Source of the DNA: JANJUB01 sp964586225
Lineage (GTDB): Bacteria > Armatimonadota > Fimbriimonadia > Fimbriimonadales > Fimbriimonadaceae
NCBI GenBank assembly: GCA_964586225.1
Contig: CAZPHD010000019.1
Location: 1-55,119, forward strand
Direction: 5' to 3'
DNA length: 55,119 nucleotides
Below, piece by piece: positions 42,425 to 50,590 of the stretch. Each line of letters begins with the position of its first letter. Positions within the stretch are counted from its first letter, which is position 1. The notes beneath the pieces were generated by a model. The model was not told the origin of the DNA and did no database searches. It saw only the letters and a list, made by a program, of their open reading frames with translations. Both the position numbers and the translations under genes were made by a program.

Positions 42425-45242
42425 TGACCAGCTTCCCCGGCACCACAATCACCTTCTTGATCGTCTGCCCGTCCGTATACGCCTTCACCTTCTCCGAAGC
42501 GAGGGCAGCCTGCTCCATCCCCTCACGATCAATGTTAGCCGGGAGTTCCAGCGTGTCCCGCAGCTTGCCGTTCACTTGGACGGCGACCTTTACTGTGTCC
42601 TCGACGGTGAGCGCAGCAATGAACTTGGGCCACGCTTCGCTGTAGGTCGATCCCACGCGACCGAGAGACTCCCAAATCTCGTCAGCGGTGTGCGGCGCCG
42701 CCGGCGAGAGCAGGAGGACCAGACTTTCGACGGCCTCGGAGATCGCGAGCCGCTCCGCGTCGTTCGGTTCCATCCCCTTCGTCAGATCGAAGAGCGTGTT
42801 CACATAGATCATCAGCGCCGAGATGTACGTGTTGAAGGCGAACCGCTCGATGTCCTCGGTGGCTTTCTCGATGGCCTGGTGCGTCGCGCGGCGGATGTCT
42901 CGGCTCTTGCCCGCGGGTTCGGTCGTGCCGATGCCGTTCCGCCAACCCGCATCGTACGTCGCGGCATGATCGTGGGCGAACTTGCAAACGCGGCTGAGGA
43001 AGCGAACCGCGCCGTTCATGCCCTCGTTCGACCATTGCACATCGGCGTCGAACGGCGCGACGAACAACTCGTACACGCGCAGGGCATCCGCACCGTACGA
43101 CTCGACGGCCTCTTCAGGCGTGACCACATTGCCTTTGCTCTTTGACATCCGCGCCCAGCGGTAGAACTTCTGATCGGCGGGGATGCTCTCGGCTTCCTTG
43201 TAAGAAATGAGGATGCCTTCTTCGCCTGGAGCGAGGGTCTCGCCTTCCTTCGGATAGCGGTAGGGTGTCATGCCGAGAACCTGGCCCTGGTTCTTGAGCT
43301 TCTGGAACGGCTCCTTCACCGGGACGAGACCGGCGTCAAACAGCACCTTGGTCCAAAACCGCGCGTAGAGCAGATGCATGACCGCATGCTCGGCGCCGCC
43401 GACATAGCAATCCACCGGCATCCAGTAGTTCACGCGCTCCTGGTCCCATGGCTTCTCGTCGTTGTGGGGATCGCAGAACCGCAGGAAATACCACGACGAA
43501 CAGGCAAAGCCGCCCATCGTATCGGTCTCGCGGCGACCGAGCTTGCCATCCAGGTCGGTGACATTGACGAAGTCATCGATCTTGGCCAGCGGGGAAGAGC
43601 CGTCGTCTCCAGGGGCATAGCTGTCGACTTCGGGCAGGTACACGGGCAGGCAATCGTCGGGGACGAGTTGCATCTCGCCATCCTTGCTGTGGATCACGGG
43701 AATCGGGCAGCCCCAGTAACGTTGCCGCGAGATCAGCCAGTCGCGAAGCTTGTATTGAACCTTGCGCTCGCCGATGCCGTGGCCCTCCATCCATTGGCCG
43801 AGGGCGATCGTGCCTTCCTCGTAAGTCAGACCGTCGTATTCGCCCGAGTTCATCATCACCGAGTCTTTCGAGGTGAACACGGACGCTTGGGCCTTGGGAT
43901 TCGCTGAGTACGCCTCAAGCGTGGTGTCGCCAAGATAGTCGGCGGTCGGCTTGATGGCCGGGACCACGTCCAGCCCGTACTTGATGGCAAAGTCGAAGTC
44001 ACGCTGGTCGTGCGCGGGGACGGCCATGATCGCGCCGGTTCCGTAATTCATCATCACATAGTCGGCGATGTAGATCGGCACGCGCTTACCATTGGCCGGG
44101 TTCACGGCATACCCGCCGGTGAACACGCCGCTCTTATCCTTCGTGTCGGCGGTCCGCTCAGCGTCGGTCTTGCGGCGTGCTTGCTCCTGATACTCGCGCA
44201 CGGCGGGACCTTGCTCGGGAGCCCGCTTGATGATCTCCTCGACCAGCGGATGCTCGGGGGCAAGCACGCAAAACGTGACTCCGAAGATCGTGTCGATGCG
44301 GGTCGTGAACACGCGGAACGTCAGCGACTTCTGCTTGATCGCGAAGTCGTCCGAGCGCGTGATCGGCATCATGTCGGCCCCGACCTTCTGCGCGTTGATT
44401 CCCAGCTTGGCCTCCAGCGTGGCGATCTTTTCGGCGACCGCACCCGGAACCTGGCCGCCCGGTTCCTCAGCGACCTCGGCCATGAGAGCCGCGAGCTGGT
44501 CTTGGACGCTGGTCTTGCCCGAGTCGTCGAAGGCGACCTTCATCTCGAACTCCACGCCCTCGCTGCGCCCGATCCAGTTCCGCTGCATCGCTTTGATGCC
44601 TTCAGGCCAGTCGAGATCGTCCAAGTCATCGATCAGCCGTTGGGCGTAGTCGGTGATCTTAAAGAACCACTGGGGAATCTGCCGCTTCTCGACCGGCGTC
44701 CCGCACCGCTCGCACAGACCACCCACGACCTCTTCATTCGCGAGCGCCGTGCGGTCCTTGGGGCACCAGTTGACTTCGGCGTTCGCTCGGTAGGCGAGTC
44801 CGCGCTGGTACAGCAGCTTGAAGATCCACTGCGTCCACTTGTAGTAGGTCGGGTCGGACGACTTGAACGACCGTGACCAGTCGTAGCTGATGCCGACCAG
44901 TTCCATCTGCCGCCGGTACGTGGCGGCGTAGCGGTCGATCATCGGCGCGGGATGGGTTTGATTCTTGATCGCCTCGTTCTCGGCGGGGAGCCCAAACGCG
45001 TCGAAGCCCATCGGGTGCAGCACGTTGTAGCCCTGCATGTACTTCATGCGCGAGACGACGTCGTTGGGCACGTAGTTGCGGCAGTGCCCGACACTGAGCC
45101 CCGCGCCGCTCGGATAGGGGAAGAAGTCGAGGCAGTAGAACTTTGGCCGCCCCGGTTCCTCGCGGGTTCGGAAGAGTTCGGCCTCGGCCCACCGGGCGCG
45201 CCATTTGGCCTCAAATGAGGCGGGTTCGTATCGTTCGGGCAT
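42411..45242 (-). CDS. leuS: Leucyl-tRNA synthetase
   Basis: 943 residues, a class I synthetase. HIGH-type motif in FFPYPSGAGLSVGHCRNYV near residue 45, KMSKS-type motif in WARMSKSKGNVVTPEE, editing domain with VFTTRIDTIFGVTFCVLAPEHP and MAVPAHDQRDFDFA, and the C-terminal anticodon-binding and LeuRS tail (VAVQVNGKLRDTLELP). Compared with bacterial LeuRS as I know it, there is an extra stretch of roughly 60-70 residues in the entry to the editing domain (about residues 235-305, rich in Ala/Glu and helical). It charges tRNA-Leu and should be essential. Confidence 0.98.
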   Translation of the reverse strand: MPERYEPASFEAKWRARWAEAELFRTREEPGRPKFYCLDFFPYPSGAGLSVGHCRNYVPNDVVSRMKYMQGYNVLHPMGFDAFGLPAENEAIKNQTHPAPMIDRYAATYRRQMELVGISYDWSRSFKSSDPTYYKWTQWIFKLLYQRGLAYRANAEVNWCPKDRTALANEEVVGGLCERCGTPVEKRQIPQWFFKITDYAQRLIDDLDDLDWPEGIKAMQRNWIGRSEGVEFEMKVAFDDSGKTSVQDQLAALMAEVAEEPGGQVPGAVAEKIATLEAKLGINAQKVGADMMPITRSDDFAIKQKSLTFRVFTTRIDTIFGVTFCVLAPEHPLVEEIIKRAPEQGPAVREYQEQARRKTDAERTADTKDKSGVFTGGYAVNPANGKRVPIYIADYVMMNYGTGAIMAVPAHDQRDFDFAIKYGLDVVPAIKPTADYLGDTTLEAYSANPKAQASVFTSKDSVMMNSGEYDGLTYEEGTIALGQWMEGHGIGERKVQYKLRDWLISRQRYWGCPIPVIHSKDGEMQLVPDDCLPVYLPEVDSYAPGDDGSSPLAKIDDFVNVTDLDGKLGRRETDTMGGFACSSWYFLRFCDPHNDEKPWDQERVNYWMPVDCYVGGAEHAVMHLLYARFWTKVLFDAGLVPVKEPFQKLKNQGQVLGMTPYRYPKEGETLAPGEEGILISYKEAESIPADQKFYRWARMSKSKGNVVTPEEAVESYGADALRVYELFVAPFDADVQWSNEGMNGAVRFLSRVCKFAHDHAATYDAGWRNGIGTTEPAGKSRDIRRATHQAIEKATEDIERFAFNTYISALMIYVNTLFDLTKGMEPNDAERLAISEAVESLVLLLSPAAPHTADEIWESLGRVGSTYSEAWPKFIAALTVEDTVKVAVQVNGKLRDTLELPANIDREGMEQAALASEKVKAYTDGQTIKKVIVVPGKLVNVVV

Positions 45243-45281
45243 GGGCCGAAGTTTACTAGGTTCGGGATGTCGGCCTGCGGC

Positions 45282-45701
45282 TTATTCGTGAGTGCAACAC
45301 GTGCAACGATGTCGAAGCCGCAGGTTCAAGACGTGGAACATCACGAAACTGAGGCCGCCGATCACCGACATCACGGTCGGCAGGATGCCGTGGTGGTGAT
45401 GCTGGTGGACCGGCCAGCCGTGCGAGAAGTCTTCGAAGTGCGCCACAACCACCGCGACAAGGCCGAGGATGTAGAACAGCGCGGGCACATATGAGCCATG
45501 ACGCTTGATGCCATGCCGCAGCGCAACCGCGCCGACGACCACGGCCGTCAACACGAAGATCGCATCAACCCAAAAGCTGCCGAAGAATCCGAAACCAAGC
45601 GAGCTCAAAAGGCCAAGAGCAACACCGGTCAGGACGCAGTGAACCGCGCAGAGCGCACTCGCACAAGCCCCAACTTTATCGAGAATGTCGGTCCGCTTCA
45701 T
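45282..45701 (-). CDS. MerC domain family membrane protein
   Basis: 139 residues with four hydrophobic helices. The first contains ASALCAVHCVLTGVALGLL with the Cys-x-x-x-Cys pair typical of the MerC family, and a His-rich loop (HQHHHHGILP) and C-terminal RCTCCTHE follow, all candidate metal ligands. MerC carries mercury in mer operons, but no mer genes are near; many bacteria have stand-alone homologues of unknown function. The start lies next to a long imperfect hairpin (45732-45803). Confidence 0.88.
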   Translation of the reverse strand: MKRTDILDKVGACASALCAVHCVLTGVALGLLSSLGFGFFGSFWVDAIFVLTAVVVGAVALRHGIKRHGSYVPALFYILGLVAVVVAHFEDFSHGWPVHQHHHHGILPTVMSVIGGLSFVMFHVLNLRLRHRCTCCTHE

Positions 45702-45722
45702 ATACCGGGGGAGAGTATACCC

Positions 45723-45815
45723 ATTTCAGATTTGGTGATTTCAGATTTCAGATTGGGAGGGAAGGCCTTCCGTATTCCCCAATCCAAAATCCAAAATCAC
45801 CAATCCAAGATTCCT
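45723..45815. repeat. Heptamer arrays forming a 26-bp imperfect inverted repeat
   Basis: The left arm 45732-45757 contains ATTTCAG units at 45738 and 45745; the right arm 45778-45803 contains AATCCAA units at 45781, 45788 and 45802, with AATCACC at 45795. The arms pair at 22 of 26 positions around a centre with the palindrome GGAAGGCCTTCC. The array lies between the GT4 stop and the MerC start, both on the minus strand, and may end GT4 transcription. Confidence 0.75.
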
Positions 45816-47172
45816 ATGATCCCTCAACCGGATGCTCTTCATGGTCGAGCGTGGCGGGGACGGAGATTTCTGCGATCGCGGGGCGTGGACGCGCGACGGC
45901 CACGCGCTTGGCTTGGCGTCGTTGGGCTCGATCCTCTGCTCCTGGCGATACCGGCCACAGGGTGTCCATGGCCCAGTAGCTGGTGAGGAACTCCTCCCAA
46001 ACCCGGTCATAGACGTCGATGGTCTGGGTTGCAATGTTCGCCCAGTTAAAGTCGGTGCTTAGCCGCTCGTGGGCGGCGTGGTTCAGTCGCCGGGCACGCT
46101 CGGGGTCTTCGAGCACCCGCAAGACGGCCCACGCCAGCGAACCCGAGTCCCCCGCGAAGTGTAGCGTTCCCGTTTCATCGTGACGAACCACGTCGCGCAG
46201 TCCACCCGCATCAGAGGCCACCACCGGTGCGCCCGCCGCCATGCCTTCGAGCGCGACAATCCCAAACGGCTCGTAAAGCGAAGGGAAAACCACCACATCG
46301 GCGATTCGATACATCTGGTGCAGGTTCCGATTCGCCATGAACCCGGTGAAGACCACCCGGTCCTGCAGTCCGTACCAGCGCACGAACCGCTCGAACTGTG
46401 CTCGGTTTCCACCGCCGACGATGACGAACTTGGCCTTCGGCTGGCGCGCGAGGATTGCGCTTGCCGAGTTAAGGAGCACCTGAATGCCTTTCTCGCGCAC
46501 AAACCGGCCGACATACATCACGATCAGCTCATCTGGCTCGGCATACTTGGCGCGCCACGCCGTGCGCTCGGCCTCGGACCACTCAAACTCGAACTTCGAG
46601 GCGACCACGCCGTTGTAAATGACATCGATCTTGTCGCCAGGGATGTTAAACGAGCGCGAGACTTCGCCCTTCATGTATTCCGTGCACACGATCACGCGCC
46701 AAGCTTCGTAGGTCAGCCAATACTCCTGCTCGTGGATGTACCGCTGCATCTCGTTGTGAATGCCTTGGTTGCGGCCTTCCTCGGTCGCGTGGACCGTCGC
46801 TACCATGGGCAGGCTGTATTCGTACTTCAGTGTCCGCGCGGCGTCGAGTGAGAGCCAGTCGTGAGCGTGGAAGACGGTCGGCTGTCCACCGGGCCGCCAG
46901 TCTTCGAGAAGTTCTCTCACGCGGGCTTCGGTCGCGTCGTTGAGGAGTTGGATTTCGTGCAGAAAGTCGTTCGGTGTGTCGGCGAGGTGGACACGGTGAA
47001 CGTGGACGCCGCTGGGTTCGATCTCTTCGTCGGGGGCTTGGGGCGTGTGCTTGGTGACGACGTGCACCTCAATGCCCTGTTTGACGAGCTGTTGGGAGAG
47101 ATCGTAGACATGGGGGCTGATGCCTCCGACGATCCGGGGCGGGTATTCCCACGACAGCATCATCACTCGCAT
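45814..47172 (-). CDS. GT4 family glycosyltransferase (glycogen-synthase-like)
   Basis: 452 residues from ATG 47172 (MRVMMLSWEYPPRIVGGISP); the frame extends further up but without family sequence. N-terminal domain with VFHAHDWLSLDAARTLK; C-terminal GT-B domain with IVMYVGRFVREKGIQVLLNS and the sugar-nucleotide E-x7-E motif in LYEPFGIVALEGMAAGAPVV. Such GT4 enzymes transfer glucose or other sugars, often in alpha-glucan synthesis; the product is uncertain. The C-terminal 50 residues are low-complexity and charged. Divergent from galK. Confidence 0.93.
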   Translation of the reverse strand: MRVMMLSWEYPPRIVGGISPHVYDLSQQLVKQGIEVHVVTKHTPQAPDEEIEPSGVHVHRVHLADTPNDFLHEIQLLNDATEARVRELLEDWRPGGQPTVFHAHDWLSLDAARTLKYEYSLPMVATVHATEEGRNQGIHNEMQRYIHEQEYWLTYEAWRVIVCTEYMKGEVSRSFNIPGDKIDVIYNGVVASKFEFEWSEAERTAWRAKYAEPDELIVMYVGRFVREKGIQVLLNSASAILARQPKAKFVIVGGGNRAQFERFVRWYGLQDRVVFTGFMANRNLHQMYRIADVVVFPSLYEPFGIVALEGMAAGAPVVASDAGGLRDVVRHDETGTLHFAGDSGSLAWAVLRVLEDPERARRLNHAAHERLSTDFNWANIATQTIDVYDRVWEEFLTSYWAMDTLWPVSPGAEDRAQRRQAKRVAVARPRPAIAEISVPATLDHEEHPVEGS

Positions 47173-47334
47173 GGCGCGAGTGTATACCGCCGCCGCGGAT
47201 ACCCGCCGAGACGCGCTAACTTGGCCTGCCGGGCCCGGGCGGCTAGAGTGGACCCAGGCAGACCGACTGGTTGATGCCATGAATCGTGCGAGGTTCCCTC
47301 CGCAGAGTTACCAGGTCGGGTTTACTTCTTGAGA

Positions 47335-48537
47335 ATGTCGAGAGGTCGGGTGGTAGCGGAGTTTCGGGAGCGGTTCGGGCGGGAGCCGGATGTCGTGGCG
47401 GTCGCCCCCGGGCGCGTGAACCTGATCGGCGAGCACACCGACTACAATGGCGGGTTCGTCTTTCCCGCCGCCATCAACCAAGAGCTCTGGCTGGCGGCGG
47501 CCGTCGCCAACACCACGGAGTTGCACTCGCTGGAGCTTGGCGCAGCCGAGCCGTTCGACACCGCCACCGTCGAGCCGAAACGCATGGGCTGGGCGACGTA
47601 TCCGGCCGGGACGGCTTGGGCGTTTCGCGAGGCTGGATATGTCGTGCCAAATCTGGTCGGAGTCGTCGGCAGTTCCGTATTGATCGGCGCGGGTGTAAGT
47701 AGCAGCGCCGCTATCGAGATGGCGTTCGCCGTGGTGTGGGATCACTTGCTGGGATTGGATCTCGCACCGCTCGAACTCGCGAGGCTCGGTCAGAGATGCG
47801 AGAACGGATTCCTCGGGTTGCAAAGCGGCCTGATGGACCAGATGGCGAGCGCGTGCGGCGTGCGGGGGCATGCCCTGCTTTTTGATACGCTGAACGCGAC
47901 CACTGAGGCGGTGCGCTTGCCGGAGTCGCTGCAAGTCGTTATCTGCGACACCGGCGCCTCGCGAGAGCTCGCGAGTTCGAAGTACAACGAGCGGCGCGCC
48001 GAGTGCGAACTCGTCTGCCAGACGCTGAACGTGCCCAACCTGCGGGTGCTGGATCGCAGCCGCCTTGAGCAAGGGAAGGCTGAACTGCCGGAGGTTGCCT
48101 ATCGCCGGGCAAGGCATGTGCTGACTGAGAATGAGAGGTGTTTGGAGTTTGCGCAGGTCTTGCGTCGGGACGAACCCACCGACGCCCTCATCAATTCTTC
48201 GGTTTCCGCTTTGCGTCGGGACGAACCCACCGACGCCCTCATGGGTTCCAATTCTTCATGGGGTTTGTTGGGCGTGCTCATGCGCCAGAGCCACGAGAGT
48301 CTGCGCGACGACTATGAGGTCACCGGCCTGGCCCTCGACCGGATGGCGGAGGCGTGTTGGGCGTCACCCGGATGCGTCGGCGCGCGGATGACGGGCGCGG
48401 GATTCGGCGGGGCTTGCGTGGCGTTGGTCGAGCGCGACAGCCTTGGCAGATTCATCGAGTCGGCCCAATCCGCTTTTGGCCCCGAGGGTAGATTCACACC
48501 CTGCGAAATCGTGGATGGTGCGCGGGTGGTGACTTGA
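47335..48537 (+). CDS. galK: Galactokinase carrying two in-frame hairpin-repeat peptides
   Basis: 400 residues. GHMP kinase motifs: PGRVNLIGEHTDYNGGFVFP, VGSSVLIGAGVSSSAAIEMA (ATP loop), GLMDQMASACG and the C-terminal GARMTGAGFGGACVALVE. It phosphorylates galactose to galactose-1-phosphate. After HVLTENERCLEFAQVL, where galactokinases normally have a short turn before LG-LM--SH, the protein has an extra segment of roughly 30 residues with RRDEPTDAL twice, encoded by two copies of the dispersed hairpin repeat. The downstream family sequence (LLGVLMRQSHESLRDDYEVT) resumes in frame, so the gene looks intact. The stop overlaps rsmG by four bases. Confidence 0.95.
   Translation: MSRGRVVAEFRERFGREPDVVAVAPGRVNLIGEHTDYNGGFVFPAAINQELWLAAAVANTTELHSLELGAAEPFDTATVEPKRMGWATYPAGTAWAFREAGYVVPNLVGVVGSSVLIGAGVSSSAAIEMAFAVVWDHLLGLDLAPLELARLGQRCENGFLGLQSGLMDQMASACGVRGHALLFDTLNATTEAVRLPESLQVVICDTGASRELASSKYNERRAECELVCQTLNVPNLRVLDRSRLEQGKAELPEVAYRRARHVLTENERCLEFAQVLRRDEPTDALINSSVSALRRDEPTDALMGSNSSWGLLGVLMRQSHESLRDDYEVTGLALDRMAEACWASPGCVGARMTGAGFGGACVALVERDSLGRFIESAQSAFGPEGRFTPCEIVDGARVVT
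48160..48191 (+). repeat. Dispersed hairpin repeat, copy E (inside galK)
   Basis: Core 48162-48185: stem GCGTCGG, loop GACGAACCCA, stem CCGACGC, tail CCTCAT. Read in the galK frame as LRRDEPTDALI. Confidence 0.92.
48211..48242 (+). repeat. Dispersed hairpin repeat, copy F (inside galK)
   Basis: Core 48213-48236, identical to copy E and exactly 51 bp (17 codons) after it, so it is read in the same frame as LRRDEPTDALM. The 21 bp between the two copies encode NSSVSA-type residues. Confidence 0.92.
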
Positions 48538-49190
48538 TCAGTCTCGCCACCGAACTTGAACGTCTCGGTTTGACGCTGGACCGAGCCGCCCTGACCGCGT
48601 TTGAAGACGACCTCTATGCGCAGAACGCGCTGATGAACCTCACGCGGGTGCCACGTGAGGAGTGCTGGCTACGGCACATTCTGGACTCCCTGCTCATCGC
48701 CGAGTTCATCCCGGAGGGATCCACCGTGCTGGATATCGGCACCGGTCCCGGATTCCCGGCCTGGCCGCTGGCGCTGGCGCGGCCCGATCTCAACGTCACC
48801 GCGCTCGACTCCAGCAGCAAGATGCTCGGCTTCCTGCGGCGTCACCCCTTGCCGAACCTGAAGCTAGAGCAGGGAAGGGCCGAAGAACTCGGCTTGACCG
48901 ACGCCTTCGACGTCGTCACCGGTCGCGCCCTCGCCCCGCTAGCGATCCAGCTTGAACTCAGTGCGCGCCCTTGCCGCAAGGGGGGCATCGTGCTACCGAT
49001 GCGTACGCCCAATGACCTTCCGGAGATCGAGCGGCTGGCGTCGGCGTTGGGTCTGGAGCTTGAAGCGATCCACCGCCGTACCCTGCCCGTGATCGACGCC
49101 GAACGCGTTTTCCCCGTCTACCGCAAGATCAAGAACACGCCTCCCGGCCACCCGCGGCCGTGGGCGAAGATGCGGGAGCAAGCGTTGTGA
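48534..49190 (+). CDS. rsmG: 16S rRNA (guanine527-N7)-methyltransferase
   Basis: 218 residues from a TTG whose TTGA overlaps the galK stop. RsmG motifs: NLTRVPREECWLRHILDSLL (usual N-L-T/I...HILDS), SAM loop VLDIGTGPGFPAWPLALARP, VTALDSSSKMLGFLRR and DVVTGRALAPL. It methylates G527 of 16S rRNA; loss gives low-level streptomycin resistance in other bacteria. Linkage to galK by overlap is unusual, since rsmG normally sits near gidA or parA. Confidence 0.95.
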   Translation: MISLATELERLGLTLDRAALTAFEDDLYAQNALMNLTRVPREECWLRHILDSLLIAEFIPEGSTVLDIGTGPGFPAWPLALARPDLNVTALDSSSKMLGFLRRHPLPNLKLEQGRAEELGLTDAFDVVTGRALAPLAIQLELSARPCRKGGIVLPMRTPNDLPEIERLASALGLELEAIHRRTLPVIDAERVFPVYRKIKNTPPGHPRPWAKMREQAL

Positions 49191-49240
49191 GGGATGGTTT
49201 GGACTGGGAGTCTCCTAGTTGTCCGACCGGCCCCACTAAT

Positions 49241-49328
49241 CCGAACTAACCCGAGCAAATCCGAACCAATCCGAACTAACCCAAGCAAACCCGAACTAAC
49301 CCGCACCAATCCGAGCCAACCCGAACCA
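49241..49328. repeat. 10-bp tandem array upstream of groES
   Basis: Nine consecutive decamers starting at 49241: CCGAACTAAC, CCGAGCAAAT, CCGAACCAAT, CCGAACTAAC, CCAAGCAAAC, CCGAACTAAC, CCGCACCAAT, CCGAGCCAAC, CCGAACCATC. Consensus CCGAAC(T/C)AA(C/T). The period is close to one helical turn. It ends eight bases before the CIRCE. The 223-bp gap between rsmG and groES contains no gene. Confidence 0.92.
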
Positions 49329-49335
49329 TCCCCAT

Positions 49336-49362
49336 TTAGCACTCCCTCGGGTAAACTGCTAA
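49336..49362. promoter_or_regulatory. CIRCE operator upstream of groES
   Basis: TTAGCACTC, a nine-base spacer, then AACTGCTAA. The left arm matches the CIRCE consensus fully; the right arm differs from GAGTGCTAA at two of nine positions. HrcA is expected to bind here and repress groES until heat stress. The groES ATG is 51 bp downstream. Confidence 0.9.
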
Positions 49363-49413
49363 TCAGAGGGCGACGCCCAGCGTGCCCAGTTTTACGTTGG
49401 AGAAACAGCAACA

Positions 49414-49725
49414 ATGAACCTGAAACCGCTTCATGATCGAATCATTGTCGAAGCCGCCGCCAAGGAAGAAAAGACCGCCGGTGGCATCATCCTCCCCGAC
49501 ACCGCCCAGGAGAAGCCGCTGAAGGGCACGGTTCTCGCGGTGGGCCCCGGCAAGCGCCTCGACTCGGGCCAGATCTCGCCCGTCGACGTCAAAGTCGGCG
49601 ACACCGTCATCTACGGCAAGTACAGCGGCACCGAAGTCAATGTCGACGCCAAGGACTACGTCATCCTCCGCGCCGAGGACATCCTCGCCGTGGTTGAGGG
49701 TGCGATGGTCGGCGCGAAGAACTGA
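49414..49725 (+). CDS. groES: Co-chaperonin GroES
   Basis: 103 residues of standard length: LKPLHDRIIVEAAAKEEKTA, the mobile loop GGIILPDTAQEKPLKGTVLA, VGPGKRLDSGQ, KVGDTVIYGKYSGTEVNVD and the end ILRAEDILAVVEG. It caps GroEL during folding. It is preceded by its own CIRCE and followed by a hairpin, so it is transcribed without groEL, which lies 4.9 kb downstream with a separate CIRCE. This differs from the usual groES-groEL operon. Confidence 0.98.
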   Translation: MNLKPLHDRIIVEAAAKEEKTAGGIILPDTAQEKPLKGTVLAVGPGKRLDSGQISPVDVKVGDTVIYGKYSGTEVNVDAKDYVILRAEDILAVVEGAMVGAKN

Positions 49726-49765
49726 CGAAGTTTGAGTGACGAGTTTTGAGTGACGAGTGATGGGA
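49724..49765. repeat. Heptamer array after groES
   Basis: 7-bp units: GACGAAG, TTTGAGT, GACGAGT, TTTGAGT, GACGAGT, GATGGGA. They are the complement-sense version of the array at 52271-52326. Confidence 0.75.
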
Positions 49766-49806
49766 GAGCGGTCGGCGCGAAACGTTGTAAGTTGCGCCGA
49801 CCGCTC
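49766..49806. terminator. 13-bp-stem hairpin between groES and a convergent gene
   Basis: Arms GAGCGGTCGGCGC (49766-49778) and GCGCCGACCGCTC (49794-49806), fully complementary, with a 15-base loop. It lies between groES and the stop of the minus-strand TPR lipoprotein gene and could end both transcripts. There is no T-run, so termination is inferred from position and stem strength. Confidence 0.7.
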
Positions 49807-49826
49807 ACTCTAACTTCGTGCGGTCA

Positions 49827-50582
49827 TCACTCCCGTATGTTGCGGTCCAACCGCTCCAAAGCGGCCAACACATCCGTTCGATCTCCAGCGTACATGCGCG
49901 ACAGCGCGGCATGCGCGCGAGCGGTCGCGTTATCCCGCATCCTGAACGCGAGATCGGCCAGGTAGTAGTGTGTTACTGGTGATGTAGGATCATCTTCAAG
50001 GGTCGACAAGAGCAGGGTGCGCGCTTGTTGCTTTTGACCGAAGAACTTGGGGATTGCGGCGGCAACACGCGCCGCAGCCCTTCGCTGCTGGAGTGAGGCA
50101 CCCGCCGGAACCGAAATAGCTGGAAAAGCGGGACCGATGGGTCTGGCAACGGCAAGAACCTCATCGTAGAGGCCGCTCGCACGTGGGTCAGACAGTTCGC
50201 TAGCAAGATCGGCAACTTTACCGAGGAACTCAACCGACCGAATGGTCGCTGAGAAGCCGCCTTCATTGTTGACCACCTTGACGTACTCATCCAATGCCTC
50301 CGAACGGCGTCCGCGAGCTTCCAAGAAGCGTGCGAAATCCTTTCGAACCAGAATGTCGGGCAAGAGGTCCAACGATTCTCGGAACTTGGATTCTGCCAGC
50401 GAAAAATTGCCGGTCGTCTCGGCCTGCTTCGCTTCCGTAAACTTGGCCTTGGCCGCCGTCGCCGAAGCTGGACGCTGCTTCGGCGTGGTTGGCTTCGTGA
50501 TCTCCTTGGCTCTCGGCCCCGATTGGCATCCGAAGCCGGTAACGAGAACGATGATGCTCAGCAATAAAGTGAGTTGTTTCAT
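49827..50582 (-). CDS. TPR-containing lipoprotein
   Basis: 251 residues from ATG 50582. Lipobox in LSIIVLVTGFGCQSG. The mature part is helical with TPR-like units: AKFTEAKQAETTGNFSLAES, VRKDFARFLEARGRRSEALD, and PTSPVTHYYLADLAFRMRDN near the end. Probably an envelope scaffold. It starts eight bases after the large secreted protein gene, so the two form an operon. No known partner. Confidence 0.82.
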   Translation of the reverse strand: MKQLTLLLSIIVLVTGFGCQSGPRAKEITKPTTPKQRPASATAAKAKFTEAKQAETTGNFSLAESKFRESLDLLPDILVRKDFARFLEARGRRSEALDEYVKVVNNEGGFSATIRSVEFLGKVADLASELSDPRASGLYDEVLAVARPIGPAFPAISVPAGASLQQRRAAARVAAAIPKFFGQKQQARTLLLSTLEDDPTSPVTHYYLADLAFRMRDNATARAHAALSRMYAGDRTDVLAALERLDRNIRE

Positions 50583-50590
50583 GTCGATTT

